From positions 1-34,219 of the forward strand of contig JAGVAH010000008.1 in the NCBI GenBank assembly GCA_020060385.1: a DNA stretch of 34,219 bases, in the 5' to 3' direction. This document shows, piece after piece, positions 16,379-23,956 of the stretch. The translations under genes were made by a program, and so were the position numbers. Source of the stretch: Syntrophobacterales bacterium. Its GTDB lineage: Bacteria > Desulfobacterota > Desulfobaccia > Desulfobaccales > 0-14-0-80-60-11. The first letter of the stretch is position 1; the number at the start of each line of letters is the position of its first letter. The notes beneath the pieces are model-generated. The model saw only the letters and a program-made list of their open reading frames with translations, did not search any database and was not told where the DNA came from.

Positions 16379-17794
16379 ATGAACGTGATGCTCTTCGGAC
16401 CGGAACTTTACTACTTGGGCGCGGCCCTGGTGTTCTTCCTCCTCTCCCTGAAACGCAAGCCGGAGCCCAAGGCGGATTACCAGATCGCCCTGGCCCTGGG
16501 CGTCGGCGGACTGGTGGTTACCGCCTTGTGCCTCTGCCAGCAAGGGGAGTTGTTCTTCAAGGCCTACCGGGTGGATCTCTTCAGCCAGATCTTCAAATTC
16601 GCCCTGGCCCTAGCCTTCTTTTTCGTGCTCACCATCTCCCATAACCTGGCCCACATCGAAGAACGCTACCACGCGGAATTCTACCTCTTCCTGACCACCA
16701 CCACCATCGGCATGATGATGCTGGTCAGCTCCGTGGAACTCCTCACCATCTATGTCTCCCTGGAGCTCTCCTCCTATTCCCTGTATATCCTGGTGCCCCT
16801 GCGCCGGGGCGACGGCATCGACGTGGAAGCGGGCATCAAGTATCTCCTCATCGGCGCGGTTTCCTCCGGAGTGATGCTCTTCGGTCTGAGCTACCTCTTC
16901 GGAGCCACGGGCAGCACCTATCTCACGGAAATTCTCCCGAAGATGCCCCAACTGGTGTCCAGCCCCATCGGCGTCCTGGGTCTCCTCCTGGCCCTGGCGG
17001 GCTTCTTCTTTAAGCTCTCCGTCTTCCCCTTCCACTTCTGGGCCCCGGACGTCTACCAGGGCGCGGCCAACCAGGTGACCACCTTCATCGCCACCGCCTC
17101 CAAGGCCGCGGCCGTGGCCCTGATGCTGCGCCTGGTGGCCCTGGGCGCGGGCTACGGCTACAGCTTCACCAAGGCCCTGGTCATCCTCTCCATCGTCTCC
17201 ATGACCCTGGGGAACTTGGTGGCCATCATCCAGAAAGACTTCAAGCGCCTGCTGGCCTACTCTTCCATTGCCCATGCCGGCTACTTCCTCATGGGCATCA
17301 TCACCATGAAAGAGGCGGGCTACATTGCCGCGGTCTATTACGCCCTGGCCTACCTGGTGATGAATTTCACCGTCTTTATGGTCATCTCCGAGGTGGCCAA
17401 GGACGGGCGGGACCTGAAGATTCAGGAACTGGCCGGATTGTGGCGCCGCAGCCCCCTGCTGAGCCTGAGTCTCATCGTCGGCCTCTTTGCTTTGGCGGGG
17501 GTGCCGCCTTCCATCGGCTTCACCGGCAAGCTTCTCCTCTTCACTTCCGCCATGAACCAGGGCTATTTCTGGCTGGTCCTCATCGGCGCGGTGAACGGCA
17601 CCATCTCCCTTTATTACTATCTGCGGGTGATCTACGCCTCCTATTTCACCGATGATCCCAGCCTGGGGCCGGTAGCCATATCCACCCCCATGCGCATCCT
17701 GAATTACGCCTTGATCGCCATCGTCCTGGGCTTCGGGGTCTTCCCGGACCGCATCGTCGAGTTGGCCAAGGCCGCGGTGCATACGGTGCTTTAA
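16379..17794 (+). CDS. nuoN: NADH-quinone oxidoreductase subunit N
   Basis: This 471-residue antiporter-like subunit has the conserved LELSSYSLYILV helix with its glutamate. FFKLSVFPFHFWAPDVYQGA and YSSIAHAGYFLMG match the Proton_antipo_M family. It is the last gene of the operon. A strong hairpin terminator follows about 50 bases after the stop. No nuoE, nuoF or nuoG is present on either side in this window. Confidence 0.94.
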   Translation: MNVMLFGPELYYLGAALVFFLLSLKRKPEPKADYQIALALGVGGLVVTALCLCQQGELFFKAYRVDLFSQIFKFALALAFFFVLTISHNLAHIEERYHAEFYLFLTTTTIGMMMLVSSVELLTIYVSLELSSYSLYILVPLRRGDGIDVEAGIKYLLIGAVSSGVMLFGLSYLFGATGSTYLTEILPKMPQLVSSPIGVLGLLLALAGFFFKLSVFPFHFWAPDVYQGAANQVTTFIATASKAAAVALMLRLVALGAGYGYSFTKALVILSIVSMTLGNLVAIIQKDFKRLLAYSSIAHAGYFLMGIITMKEAGYIAAVYYALAYLVMNFTVFMVISEVAKDGRDLKIQELAGLWRRSPLLSLSLIVGLFALAGVPPSIGFTGKLLLFTSAMNQGYFWLVLIGAVNGTISLYYYLRVIYASYFTDDPSLGPVAISTPMRILNYALIAIVLGFGVFPDRIVELAKAAVHTVL

Positions 17795-17803
17795 AAGGAT
17801 TCA

Positions 17804-17913
17804 CCACAAAGACACCAAGACACAAAGGGTCACAGAGAAAAAAAATGCCCTGGCAAACCAGGGCATTTTCTTTTTTTCTTGGTGATTCTTGGTGTTCTTT
17901 GTGCCTTGGTGGT
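17804..17913. repeat. inverted CACCA...GCACAAAG dispersed-type repeat around the terminator
   Basis: The left arm (about 17804-17837) contains CACCACAAAGACACCAAGAC and continues ACAAAGG. The right arm (about 17878-17913) is, on the other strand, CCACCAAGGCACAAAGAACA followed by CCAAGAATCACC. They form an imperfect inverted repeat with the terminator in the middle. A third related stretch lies on the - strand at about 19897-19940 (GGCACAAAGGGCACAGTGAA). This looks like a short dispersed intergenic element. Confidence 0.6.
17842..17877. terminator. bidirectional terminator between nuoN and the flavoprotein gene
   Basis: A 12-bp perfect stem (AAAATGCCCTGG with CCAGGGCATTTT, loop CAAA) is followed by a T-rich run on the + strand and preceded by a run of A on the left. 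It can therefore end both the nuo transcript and the convergent - strand transcript. Confidence 0.88.
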
Positions 17914-17919
17914 AAATTA

Positions 17920-19821
17920 TTATTTCCTGAACAGCGACTCCATTTGCATCAGCAGGCCCAGGTCCCCCTCCACCTGGAACTTCCCGGTCATAAAGGCCAT
18001 GGCCCCGTCCATCTCGCCCTTGGCAATGGCCAGCCAGACGTCCCCGGGAGTCCGGATGATCACGTCGGGCTGGGAGGCCGGGCCTTCGTGGAAGGTGGCG
18101 GCGCCGTTGTCGATGCGCAGGTGGGCCGTAAAATTTTCCGGGCCGCTCACCTCAAACTGGTAGGTGACCGTCAGGCCCGCGGCTGCATCCGCATTCAAAG
18201 CCCCGGGCATGGCCTCCAGCAGCTCCCGGGCCGTTTGGGGCGTACCGGGATTCCCGGGGTTCCCGGGGTTCCCGGGATTGGCGGGATTGCCGGGGTTGCC
18301 GGGATTGGCGGCCGCGGCCTGGGGAGGTTCCCCGGGGGCCCCTTTCTGTCGCGCCATCAGGTCTTTGAGCCAGGCCGCCCGCATTTCCGGGCTGCCAATT
18401 TCCGGAGCGCGGCTCTGGCCCACAAAGGCCTCAAAACTATCCAGAATTCCCAGTTTCTGCCAGTGCTCATAGTCCGCCTTCATAAAATCCCGGTTCTCTT
18501 TGACCAGCCCCCCCATAAAATGCCAGTAATCCAGGTCCCGGTCAGTGGGCGGATAGCGCCGCCCCTCTTTCACCGCCCGGACCAGGTCCCGGGCCAGGTC
18601 CCCGGCCCGGGCCTCCACCGCCTCCTTGCCCAAAAAAGCCCCGGGGCCAACCGCGATGGCGGTGAGTTGCCCCACCGGGAAGGCCCCGTAGACCCTCAAT
18701 ACCAGGGCCAGGTATTGGGCCACTTCCGTCTCCCCCCACCCCGCGGACACGCTCACCGCCAGGCCCGGCTTCCAGGTGCCCCGGGGGCGGTGGCCGTAAC
18801 CCAGGGAACGGTCCAGAAAGGTCTTCATCTTCCCGGTGACCTGATGGAAATAAACCGGCGAGGCCAGGATCACCGCGTCCGCGTCCAGGAGTCTCTTGAC
18901 CACCCCTTTGTGGTCATCCCGGATCCAGCACGCGCCCTTTTCCAGGCAGACCGCGCAGCCGGTGCAGTATTCGATCTGCTGCTGGTTCAAGAAGATTTCC
19001 TCCAGCCCGAATCCTTCTCTCTCCAAATGTCCCCTCAGCATGGCCAGCATCTGGGAGGTGTTGCCAAAACCCCCATGGGGGGAGCCGTTGAGGGCCGCTA
19101 CATGGTATTGAAAAGACATCCTGCCTTCCTCCTTTCCATCCTTCATGGATATTTCCCTTCCAGTTGGACCTTCCTTCTGGGCGATTTGTCCGGGGTCAGC
19201 CGGGGCAGATGGCTGCGGGGCGTTTCCCGGCAGCAAGCCCAACCGCCGCCGCCGGTAACCAGGATACCACTTAGTAACCGTAAACCCCACCCCTAAAATC
19301 AGGGCCAGGGGCAGGACCAAGTGGAAAAGCCAAGGCCAGCCCCACCCGGGCCTTAGATGGGGAACCATGGTCACCAGGGCGGTCAGGGCGAACAGAGTTG
19401 CCCAAAGGCCGGTGAGCCGCCGGTTGATTTCCTTAAAGAGCGGCGTTTCCCAGACCGCTACCGGCGTGGTTTTGCGGGCATAATAAGTGGTGAAGGGGGC
19501 CGCGCCCATTAGTGGCGGGAGCGCGGCGGTTAGAAAAAGCAGGGCATAGAGCACGGGGAGGGAATACCCCCCCATGATCCGGCCCAGATTCTGGGGGAAC
19601 AGCCAAAATCCCAGGGTCGCCAGCAGGAAATAGACAATGAGAGCCAGGTCCAGGTCCGAGGCCTGCCCCCGGTAGCGGCGATACCCCAGAAAAGGAGCCA
19701 GGAGCAGCAACAGGGCCAGGACCAGGGGTCCCATGATCTCTGCCCGGAACTGGCAGCTCGCTCCCAGGAAACTATAAAGGGAAAAGCCCACCCACCCGGC
19801 GTATGCAAGGAAACGGTTCAT
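17920..19821 (-). CDS. membrane domain + iron-sulfur flavoprotein + SCP2 domain fusion
   Basis: This 633-residue open frame joins three parts. Residues 1-about 195 hold five or six hydrophobic helices with no family I recognise. Residues about 235-440 form a flavodoxin-fold NADPH-dependent FMN reductase of the ISF kind. It has an N-terminal LNGSPH phosphate loop and a compact CX2CX2CX5C cluster motif (Cys286, 289, 292, 298). After a Pro/Gly/Asn repeat linker, residues about 525-633 match an SCP2 sterol- or lipid-binding domain. Just before Met235 (ATG at 19119-19117) there is AAGGAGGAAGG, an excellent ribosome site inside the frame. A soluble flavoprotein-SCP2 form is therefore probably made as well, or instead. 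Likely role: electron transfer to, or reduction of, a hydrophobic ligand. The ligand is unknown. Confidence 0.75.
   Translation of the reverse strand: MNRFLAYAGWVGFSLYSFLGASCQFRAEIMGPLVLALLLLLAPFLGYRRYRGQASDLDLALIVYFLLATLGFWLFPQNLGRIMGGYSLPVLYALLFLTAALPPLMGAAPFTTYYARKTTPVAVWETPLFKEINRRLTGLWATLFALTALVTMVPHLRPGWGWPWLFHLVLPLALILGVGFTVTKWYPGYRRRRLGLLPGNAPQPSAPADPGQIAQKEGPTGREISMKDGKEEGRMSFQYHVAALNGSPHGGFGNTSQMLAMLRGHLEREGFGLEEIFLNQQQIEYCTGCAVCLEKGACWIRDDHKGVVKRLLDADAVILASPVYFHQVTGKMKTFLDRSLGYGHRPRGTWKPGLAVSVSAGWGETEVAQYLALVLRVYGAFPVGQLTAIAVGPGAFLGKEAVEARAGDLARDLVRAVKEGRRYPPTDRDLDYWHFMGGLVKENRDFMKADYEHWQKLGILDSFEAFVGQSRAPEIGSPEMRAAWLKDLMARQKGAPGEPPQAAAANPGNPGNPANPGNPGNPGNPGTPQTARELLEAMPGALNADAAAGLTVTYQFEVSGPENFTAHLRIDNGAATFHEGPASQPDVIIRTPGDVWLAIAKGEMDGAMAFMTGKFQVEGDLGLLMQMESLFRK
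18248..18310 (-). repeat. seven 9-base tandem repeats encoding a Pro-Gly-Asn linker
   Basis: Seven contiguous 9-mers (GGATTCCCG, GGGTTCCCG, GGATTGCCG and variants on the + strand) encode repeated Asn-Pro-Gly triplets on the - strand between the flavoprotein and SCP2 domains. Copy number could vary without breaking the frame. The complementary strand reads as Gly-X-X triplets, but no gene is supported there. Confidence 0.85.
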
Positions 19822-19937
19822 TTCCGCCTACCTAATATATACCTAGACCCACAGGTTGACGAAAAAAATGCCTGGACCAAGCGGAGCGAAATCTGCTTCT
19901 TTCACTGTGCCCTTTGTGCCTCCCTGGTGCATCCCTT

Positions 19938-20972
19938 TCATCCCCCGGGCGCGGCCCGGATCTGCATCAGATCGATGTGGTGGGAGTGGAGCCAGCGGTA
20001 GATGGTCTTGCTGCAGACCTGAAGCCGCCGGGAGAGGGCGGAGATGTTGCCGCCTTCCGCCAGCAGCAGTTCTTCCAACTGGGTCCGGCCCGGGCGGACC
20101 GGGAGGGCCTGAACCGGGGGGAGGAGAGCCGCACCCCCCAGGCGCGGCATCTGGGAGGTAAAAGACAGGTCCCGCTCCCGAATCACCGCGCCGGTGCTGA
20201 AAAGAACGGCCCGGGTGATGACGTTCTTCAGTTCCCGGACGTTTCCCGGCCACTGGTATTGTTTAAGGCGCCGGGCGGCAGCCGCAGCGAAACCCACCGG
20301 CCGCTCCCGGCCCAGGAGCAGGGCCGCGTCCTGGGCGAAATGGTGGGCCAGGAGCAGTATGTCCTCCCCCCGCTCCCTCAGGGGCGGCAGGTGCAGGAGC
20401 AACACCGCCAGGCGGTCGTAGAGATCATGGCGGAACCGTCCCTGAGCGATGAGAGTGGGGAGGTCCTGATTGCTGGCGGCCACCAGGCGCACATCCACCC
20501 GGATGGGGGCGTCAGCCCCCAGGGGCTCTATCTCCCCCTGCTCCACGGCCCTGAGCAGCCGGGGCTGGATGGCCAGGGGCAGATCCCCCACTTCGTCCAG
20601 GAAGAGGGTGCCCCCATGGGCCAACTTAAACTTGCCGCAACGGCTGCGGCGGGCGTCGGTGAAAGAGCCCTGCAGATGGCCGAAGAGCTCGCTGCAGGCC
20701 AGGGATTCCAGCAAGGTGGCACAGTTGATCCGTAAAAAAGGTTGACCGCTGCGGGGGCTCAACTGCCAGAGGGCTTCGGCCACCAATTCCTTGCCCGTGC
20801 CCGGCTCTCCGGCCAGGAGTACCGGCAGCTCGGAGCGGGCATAAAGGGGCATGCCGGCCAGAATCTGTTGCATAGGGGGATAAGCGGTGATGATGCGGCT
20901 CATGGGCGGAGTCCCACCGGGTTTTGGAAAGTTTGCCTCCCCAGAGGCCAGATGGCAATTATTCCCCACCAT
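19938..20972 (-). CDS. sigma-54-dependent transcriptional activator without receiver domain
   Basis: This 344-residue AAA+ enhancer-binding protein of the NtrC family starts almost directly with its ATPase domain. Walker A is GEPGTGKE (55-62), Walker B GTLFLDE (121-127), and an arginine-finger region FRHDLYDRL follows. The sigma-54 contact loop reads GSFTDA (102-107) where GAFTGA is standard; the essential Thr is kept. A Fis-type helix-turn-helix is at the C-terminus (ISALSRRLQVCSKTIYRWL). No receiver, PAS or GAF domain is present, so its signal may come from another protein, as for PspF, or from expression level. The ATG at 20972 has AAGGAGAGG upstream. The nearest possible target is the downstream flavoprotein gene. 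No clear sigma-54 promoter was found in the window. Confidence 0.9.
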   Translation of the reverse strand: MVGNNCHLASGEANFPKPGGTPPMSRIITAYPPMQQILAGMPLYARSELPVLLAGEPGTGKELVAEALWQLSPRSGQPFLRINCATLLESLACSELFGHLQGSFTDARRSRCGKFKLAHGGTLFLDEVGDLPLAIQPRLLRAVEQGEIEPLGADAPIRVDVRLVAASNQDLPTLIAQGRFRHDLYDRLAVLLLHLPPLRERGEDILLLAHHFAQDAALLLGRERPVGFAAAAARRLKQYQWPGNVRELKNVITRAVLFSTGAVIRERDLSFTSQMPRLGGAALLPPVQALPVRPGRTQLEELLLAEGGNISALSRRLQVCSKTIYRWLHSHHIDLMQIRAAPGG

Positions 20973-21086
20973 GAGCTTAGCCTCTCCTTGTGTTTACTCG
21001 GTTTCCCTAGTTGGACCAGGAGATTGCAGGAGGGTTCGAGTCAGGATTTTGTAAACTTTTTCATATAATATAAAATAAATTATTAA

Positions 21087-21116
21087 ATTATATTATTAGA
21101 TAAAATTAATTGTCAA
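21087..21116 (-). promoter_or_regulatory. consensus sigma-70 promoter for the sigma-54 activator gene
   Basis: On the - strand TTGACA (21116-21111) and TATAAT (21092-21087) are both perfect hexamers with an 18-base spacer, inside a stretch of very high A+T content (about 21050-21170). Transcription would start near 21080, giving a leader of about 108 bases before the ATG at 20972. Confidence 0.8.
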
Positions 21117-21171
21117 GATATTTTTCACAATAATTTGTAGAACCCAATTTTTTACAAATAACTGCATACGG

Positions 21172-21654
21172 CTAGAGCCCGGCCAATATTTCTTCAGCCT
21201 GGCGCCTCACTTCCAAATGGGGGCTGGTTAAGGCCAAAACCTGCACCCTCCCCTTAAAACCCTGCTGTTCTACCCGGCTGCGGGCCCCTAACTGTTCGGC
21301 CATGGCCTGTAATACCTCCGCCACCACCTCCGGCTCACTATAATCCAGCAGCCTGTTCAAGGCGCCCCACTCCTCCGGCAAACCATATTCATTGATAAAA
21401 TTCTTTACAAAATTATGAAACTTCTTGGTCCCCTGCTGGCTCTCCAACTCCCTCAGGGCCGTCTGGTACTCCGGGCGCCCCCGTTTGCCTTTGAACAGGG
21501 CCTCAGCCTGGCGCAAAGCCTGCTGCCGCACCCGCTCCGCCTCCTTCTTGGGCTGCCGCGGCTTTTTCGGAGCCTGATGTTGCTGGCGGTCCCGGCGCTG
21601 GTCGATCTCCTTCCAGGTCAGGCGTTCCCGGTCGTCATCGTCTCTTGATGCCAT
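21172..21654 (-). CDS. conserved-looking protein of unknown function, charged N-terminus
   Basis: This 160-residue protein has no family I can name. The first 60 residues are highly charged and probably disordered or helical (MASRDDDDRERLTWKEIDQR, then a Lys/Gln/Pro-rich stretch). Residues about 65-160 look like a compact helical repeat domain (LRELESQQGTKKFHNFVKNF, then EVVAEVLQAMAEQL). This recalls HEAT-type helices. AGAGGA precedes the ATG at 21654. It lies 29 bases after the radical SAM gene on the same strand and is probably co-transcribed with it. Confidence 0.7.
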   Translation of the reverse strand: MASRDDDDRERLTWKEIDQRRDRQQHQAPKKPRQPKKEAERVRQQALRQAEALFKGKRGRPEYQTALRELESQQGTKKFHNFVKNFINEYGLPEEWGALNRLLDYSEPEVVAEVLQAMAEQLGARSRVEQQGFKGRVQVLALTSPHLEVRRQAEEILAGL

Positions 21655-21683
21655 GGGTCATTCCTCTGCAAGCAGGTTTTCTT

Positions 21684-22982
21684 TTAGAAGATCCAGTTGG
21701 GATGCTCCGCGGTCACCCCCGCCAGGTATTCCCAGATCCACTCCTTAATGGCCGGGGCCAGGTAGAATCGGGGCCAGAGCAGGTTATCCCCGGGGGCCAG
21801 CAGCCCTTCCGCCAGGGCCAGCCGGTGCAAGGCCAGTCCCGGGTAGATGCGGATGCCCACCGTCAGGTTGACCATCTGCGGCCGGTATTGGGAAAGCAAG
21901 GCCACACTCTCCTCCACCGTCTCCCGGGTCTCCCCGGGCCCTCCCAGCAGCAGGAAGCAGGAGTAGGCTATCCCTTCTTCTTCCAGGAAGCGGAAGGTCA
22001 GCTCCACCTGCCGCCGGCCGAAACCTTTCCCCAGTTGGGTCAAGATTAATTCCGAGCCGCTTTCGTTGCCCACCTGCATAAAGACCCCCCCGGCCTCCCG
22101 GCAGAGACGGAATAGTTCCCGGTCCGGGGCCGCAGGGTTTAAGAGCGCGCCCCACTCCAGGGGCAGTTTTAAATCTATGATGGCCCGGCAGAGGCTCTTG
22201 GCATAGCTGGGCGGGCAATTGAAGAGATTATCCACGAAATAGAAGCGCTTCAGGCCCCATTTCTCATACCAGTCCGCCAGCCAGGCCGCGACTTGGGCGG
22301 GCTCCCAGGCCCGGATGCGCCGTCCTTCCAGCAAAGGGGTGGTGCAATAGATGCACTTCATGGGACAACCCCGGCGGGTCTGCACCGGCACCATCCCGGG
22401 GAGTTTGGCGCTGCCCTCGGCTTCCTGGTAGAGGTGGGGAGAAAAATATTCCAGGGCCGGCCGGGGCAGACTCTTGAGGTCGGCCAACCGGAGCACCGGA
22501 TTGAGACGCCACTCCCCCCCCTCTTGCCATACCAGCCCGGACACCCTCTCCCAATCCCGGCTGCCTTCATAGGCCGCCAGAAATTCCCGCAGGGCCCCCT
22601 CCCCTTCCCCGGCCACACCGAAATCGGCCCCCAGGTAGGCCATAAACTCCCGGGGCATAATGCTGAAACCGGCCCCTCCCACCAGGATGGACGCGTCGCT
22701 GTCTTTCCGGAGCAGGGCCACCAGGTCCTTCATTTCCCCGATGTAGGATTCGGGGTGGCGGTATTCCTGGTTATCAATATTCCTTAAGGATAAGGCAATG
22801 ATGTCCGGGGAAAATTCGGCTAGCACGCGGCGCACCTCCCCCAGGGGATCAGCGGCAAACATGAAATCCAGGACTCGAACTTCATGCTCACGTTCCACCG
22901 CAGCCACCACCGAGGCCAACCCCAGGGGCAAGGGCGGCACCACCAGACGTAAGCGGTTGGGAGAGATGAAAAGGATGCGCAT
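21684..22982 (-). CDS. radical SAM protein with B12-binding-like N-terminal domain
   Basis: This 432-residue protein has a Rossmann-like N-terminal domain of the cobalamin-binding type (MRILFISPNRL, then PPLPLGLASVVAAVE, residues 1-about 140), but without the DxHxxG motif used to bind B12. The radical SAM core follows, with the cluster motif CX3CX2C at Cys206, 210 and 213. Later come GNESGSELILTQLGKGF and LLLGGPGETRETVEE, normal for the B12-binding radical SAM group. Members of this group carry out methylations and other radical reactions. The substrate cannot be told from the context. The neighbouring unknown gene at 21172-21654 may be functionally linked. Confidence 0.88.
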   Translation of the reverse strand: MRILFISPNRLRLVVPPLPLGLASVVAAVEREHEVRVLDFMFAADPLGEVRRVLAEFSPDIIALSLRNIDNQEYRHPESYIGEMKDLVALLRKDSDASILVGGAGFSIMPREFMAYLGADFGVAGEGEGALREFLAAYEGSRDWERVSGLVWQEGGEWRLNPVLRLADLKSLPRPALEYFSPHLYQEAEGSAKLPGMVPVQTRRGCPMKCIYCTTPLLEGRRIRAWEPAQVAAWLADWYEKWGLKRFYFVDNLFNCPPSYAKSLCRAIIDLKLPLEWGALLNPAAPDRELFRLCREAGGVFMQVGNESGSELILTQLGKGFGRRQVELTFRFLEEEGIAYSCFLLLGGPGETRETVEESVALLSQYRPQMVNLTVGIRIYPGLALHRLALAEGLLAPGDNLLWPRFYLAPAIKEWIWEYLAGVTAEHPNWIF

Positions 22983-23252
22983 AGCTCTAAGCGAATTCAG
23001 AAAGGTTCAAGGTTCAAAGTTAACAATAGGTACCGGCGTTTCCCATGAGGATGGAGGTCAAGGAGGTTCCCCAGTACAGGCTTTGGAATTTAGCAATATA
23101 TCCCATAACCTGAATGATTTCCATTAAAGGCGAAGCGCTCAGAAAAAGACAGGTATTTACCCCCCTTTTCTAAAGGGGGGTCAGGGGGGATTTTATCAGC
23201 GCCTGTAAATCCCCCTAAATCCCCCTTTATAAAAGGGGGACTTAAAAGCTCG
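22983..23252. other. intergenic region with short dispersed repeats
   Basis: This 270-base stretch lies upstream of the radical SAM gene. It contains the direct repeats AGGTTCA AGGTTCA (about 23003-23016) and the large inverted repeat at 23157-23246. No protein gene is supported. Confidence 0.6.
23157..23246. repeat. MITE-like inverted repeat with C/G-run arms
   Basis: The left arm starts TTTACCCCCCTTTTCTAAAG and the right arm ends CCCCCTTTATAAAAGGGGG followed by ACTTAAA. The two arms are imperfect reverse complements, each with internal CCCCC...GGGGG palindromes and an AAATCCCCC unit. The centre is about 15 bases. The pattern matches the common non-coding palindromic elements found between genes in many bacteria. 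It sits directly at the 3' end of the DUF429 gene and might serve as its terminator. Confidence 0.75.
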
Positions 23253-23942
23253 TTATTCGGGAGGCCAGTGCAGGACCGGGTGATTATCATCGATAGGAAG
23301 TGGCGTCGGCAAAATAATGCTTCCCAATCCATCACCACCCCCTACTTCACAACCGCTCCCCTGAACATATTCCATAACAGTAGCAGCGGAGACACACGCG
23401 TCTATCATGTCTTTAGGTCCAAATGCAAAATTAGAAAAATTTATACAGATTTCTGGAGATTTTCGATGTTTAAGAAGATTGTAAGATGCAGTTGGAAAAA
23501 CTTCAAACACGGTTTTTCTATCCCCCAAACAAGAAAAAAGAGCAAACCCTAAGATCATCCAATCCGGACAATTTTCCCTAGCACTAGTCCATTGAGGATT
23601 TGCAATATTTAGTGCCTTTAGAACTACCTCACAATGTCTTCCATAGCCTTGCTCGCCGGACCTTCTTGACCTCCACCTTTGTCTTCCTCCATCCCAAAAA
23701 TGTCCCCTTGGACTTTTTAGAGGAAGCCTGGGAGAATCGATACCCACAGCAACGCATCCGATCCTGTTGCCCTCTATCCTGTTAATGATTTGTACTAGAT
23801 GCCGACAAATGCTCTCTGTTGAATTCCCTTCCAACCACCCTTGATCGGTCGATTTATGACTATTATCCAAAACTAAATACGAACACCTTCTTCTTGTTTG
23901 AACATCAACTCCCATAAAGAAGGCGAATTCTTCGCTTTTCAT
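23253..23942 (-). CDS. DUF429 family protein (predicted RNase H-like nuclease)
   Basis: This protein of about 229 residues has the layout of DUF429: an N-terminal beta hairpin with GVDVQTRRRCSYLVLD, a central AVGIDSPRLPL carrying the acidic residue typical of the RNase H-like fold, EVFPTASY in the middle, and a C-terminal DMIDACVSAATVMEYV helix followed by GSIILPTPL. The start is taken at ATG 23942, where the conserved domain begins. The frame is open further up but runs into pth. Fourteen bases separate it from the pth stop. Its A+T content is clearly higher than that of pth and prs, and a repeat lies right at its end, so it may have been inserted here. The biochemical role of the family is not established. 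Confidence 0.75.
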   Translation of the reverse strand: MKSEEFAFFMGVDVQTRRRCSYLVLDNSHKSTDQGWLEGNSTESICRHLVQIINRIEGNRIGCVAVGIDSPRLPLKSPRGHFWDGGRQRWRSRRSGEQGYGRHCEVVLKALNIANPQWTSARENCPDWMILGFALFSCLGDRKTVFEVFPTASYNLLKHRKSPEICINFSNFAFGPKDMIDACVSAATVMEYVQGSGCEVGGGDGLGSIILPTPLPIDDNHPVLHWPPE

Positions 23943-23956
23943 GCTTATCTCATCTT

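Noticed and set aside
18239-18313. Collagen-like Gly-X-X coding on the + strand
   Set aside because: It is the complement of the Asn-Pro-Gly linker in a well-supported - strand gene.
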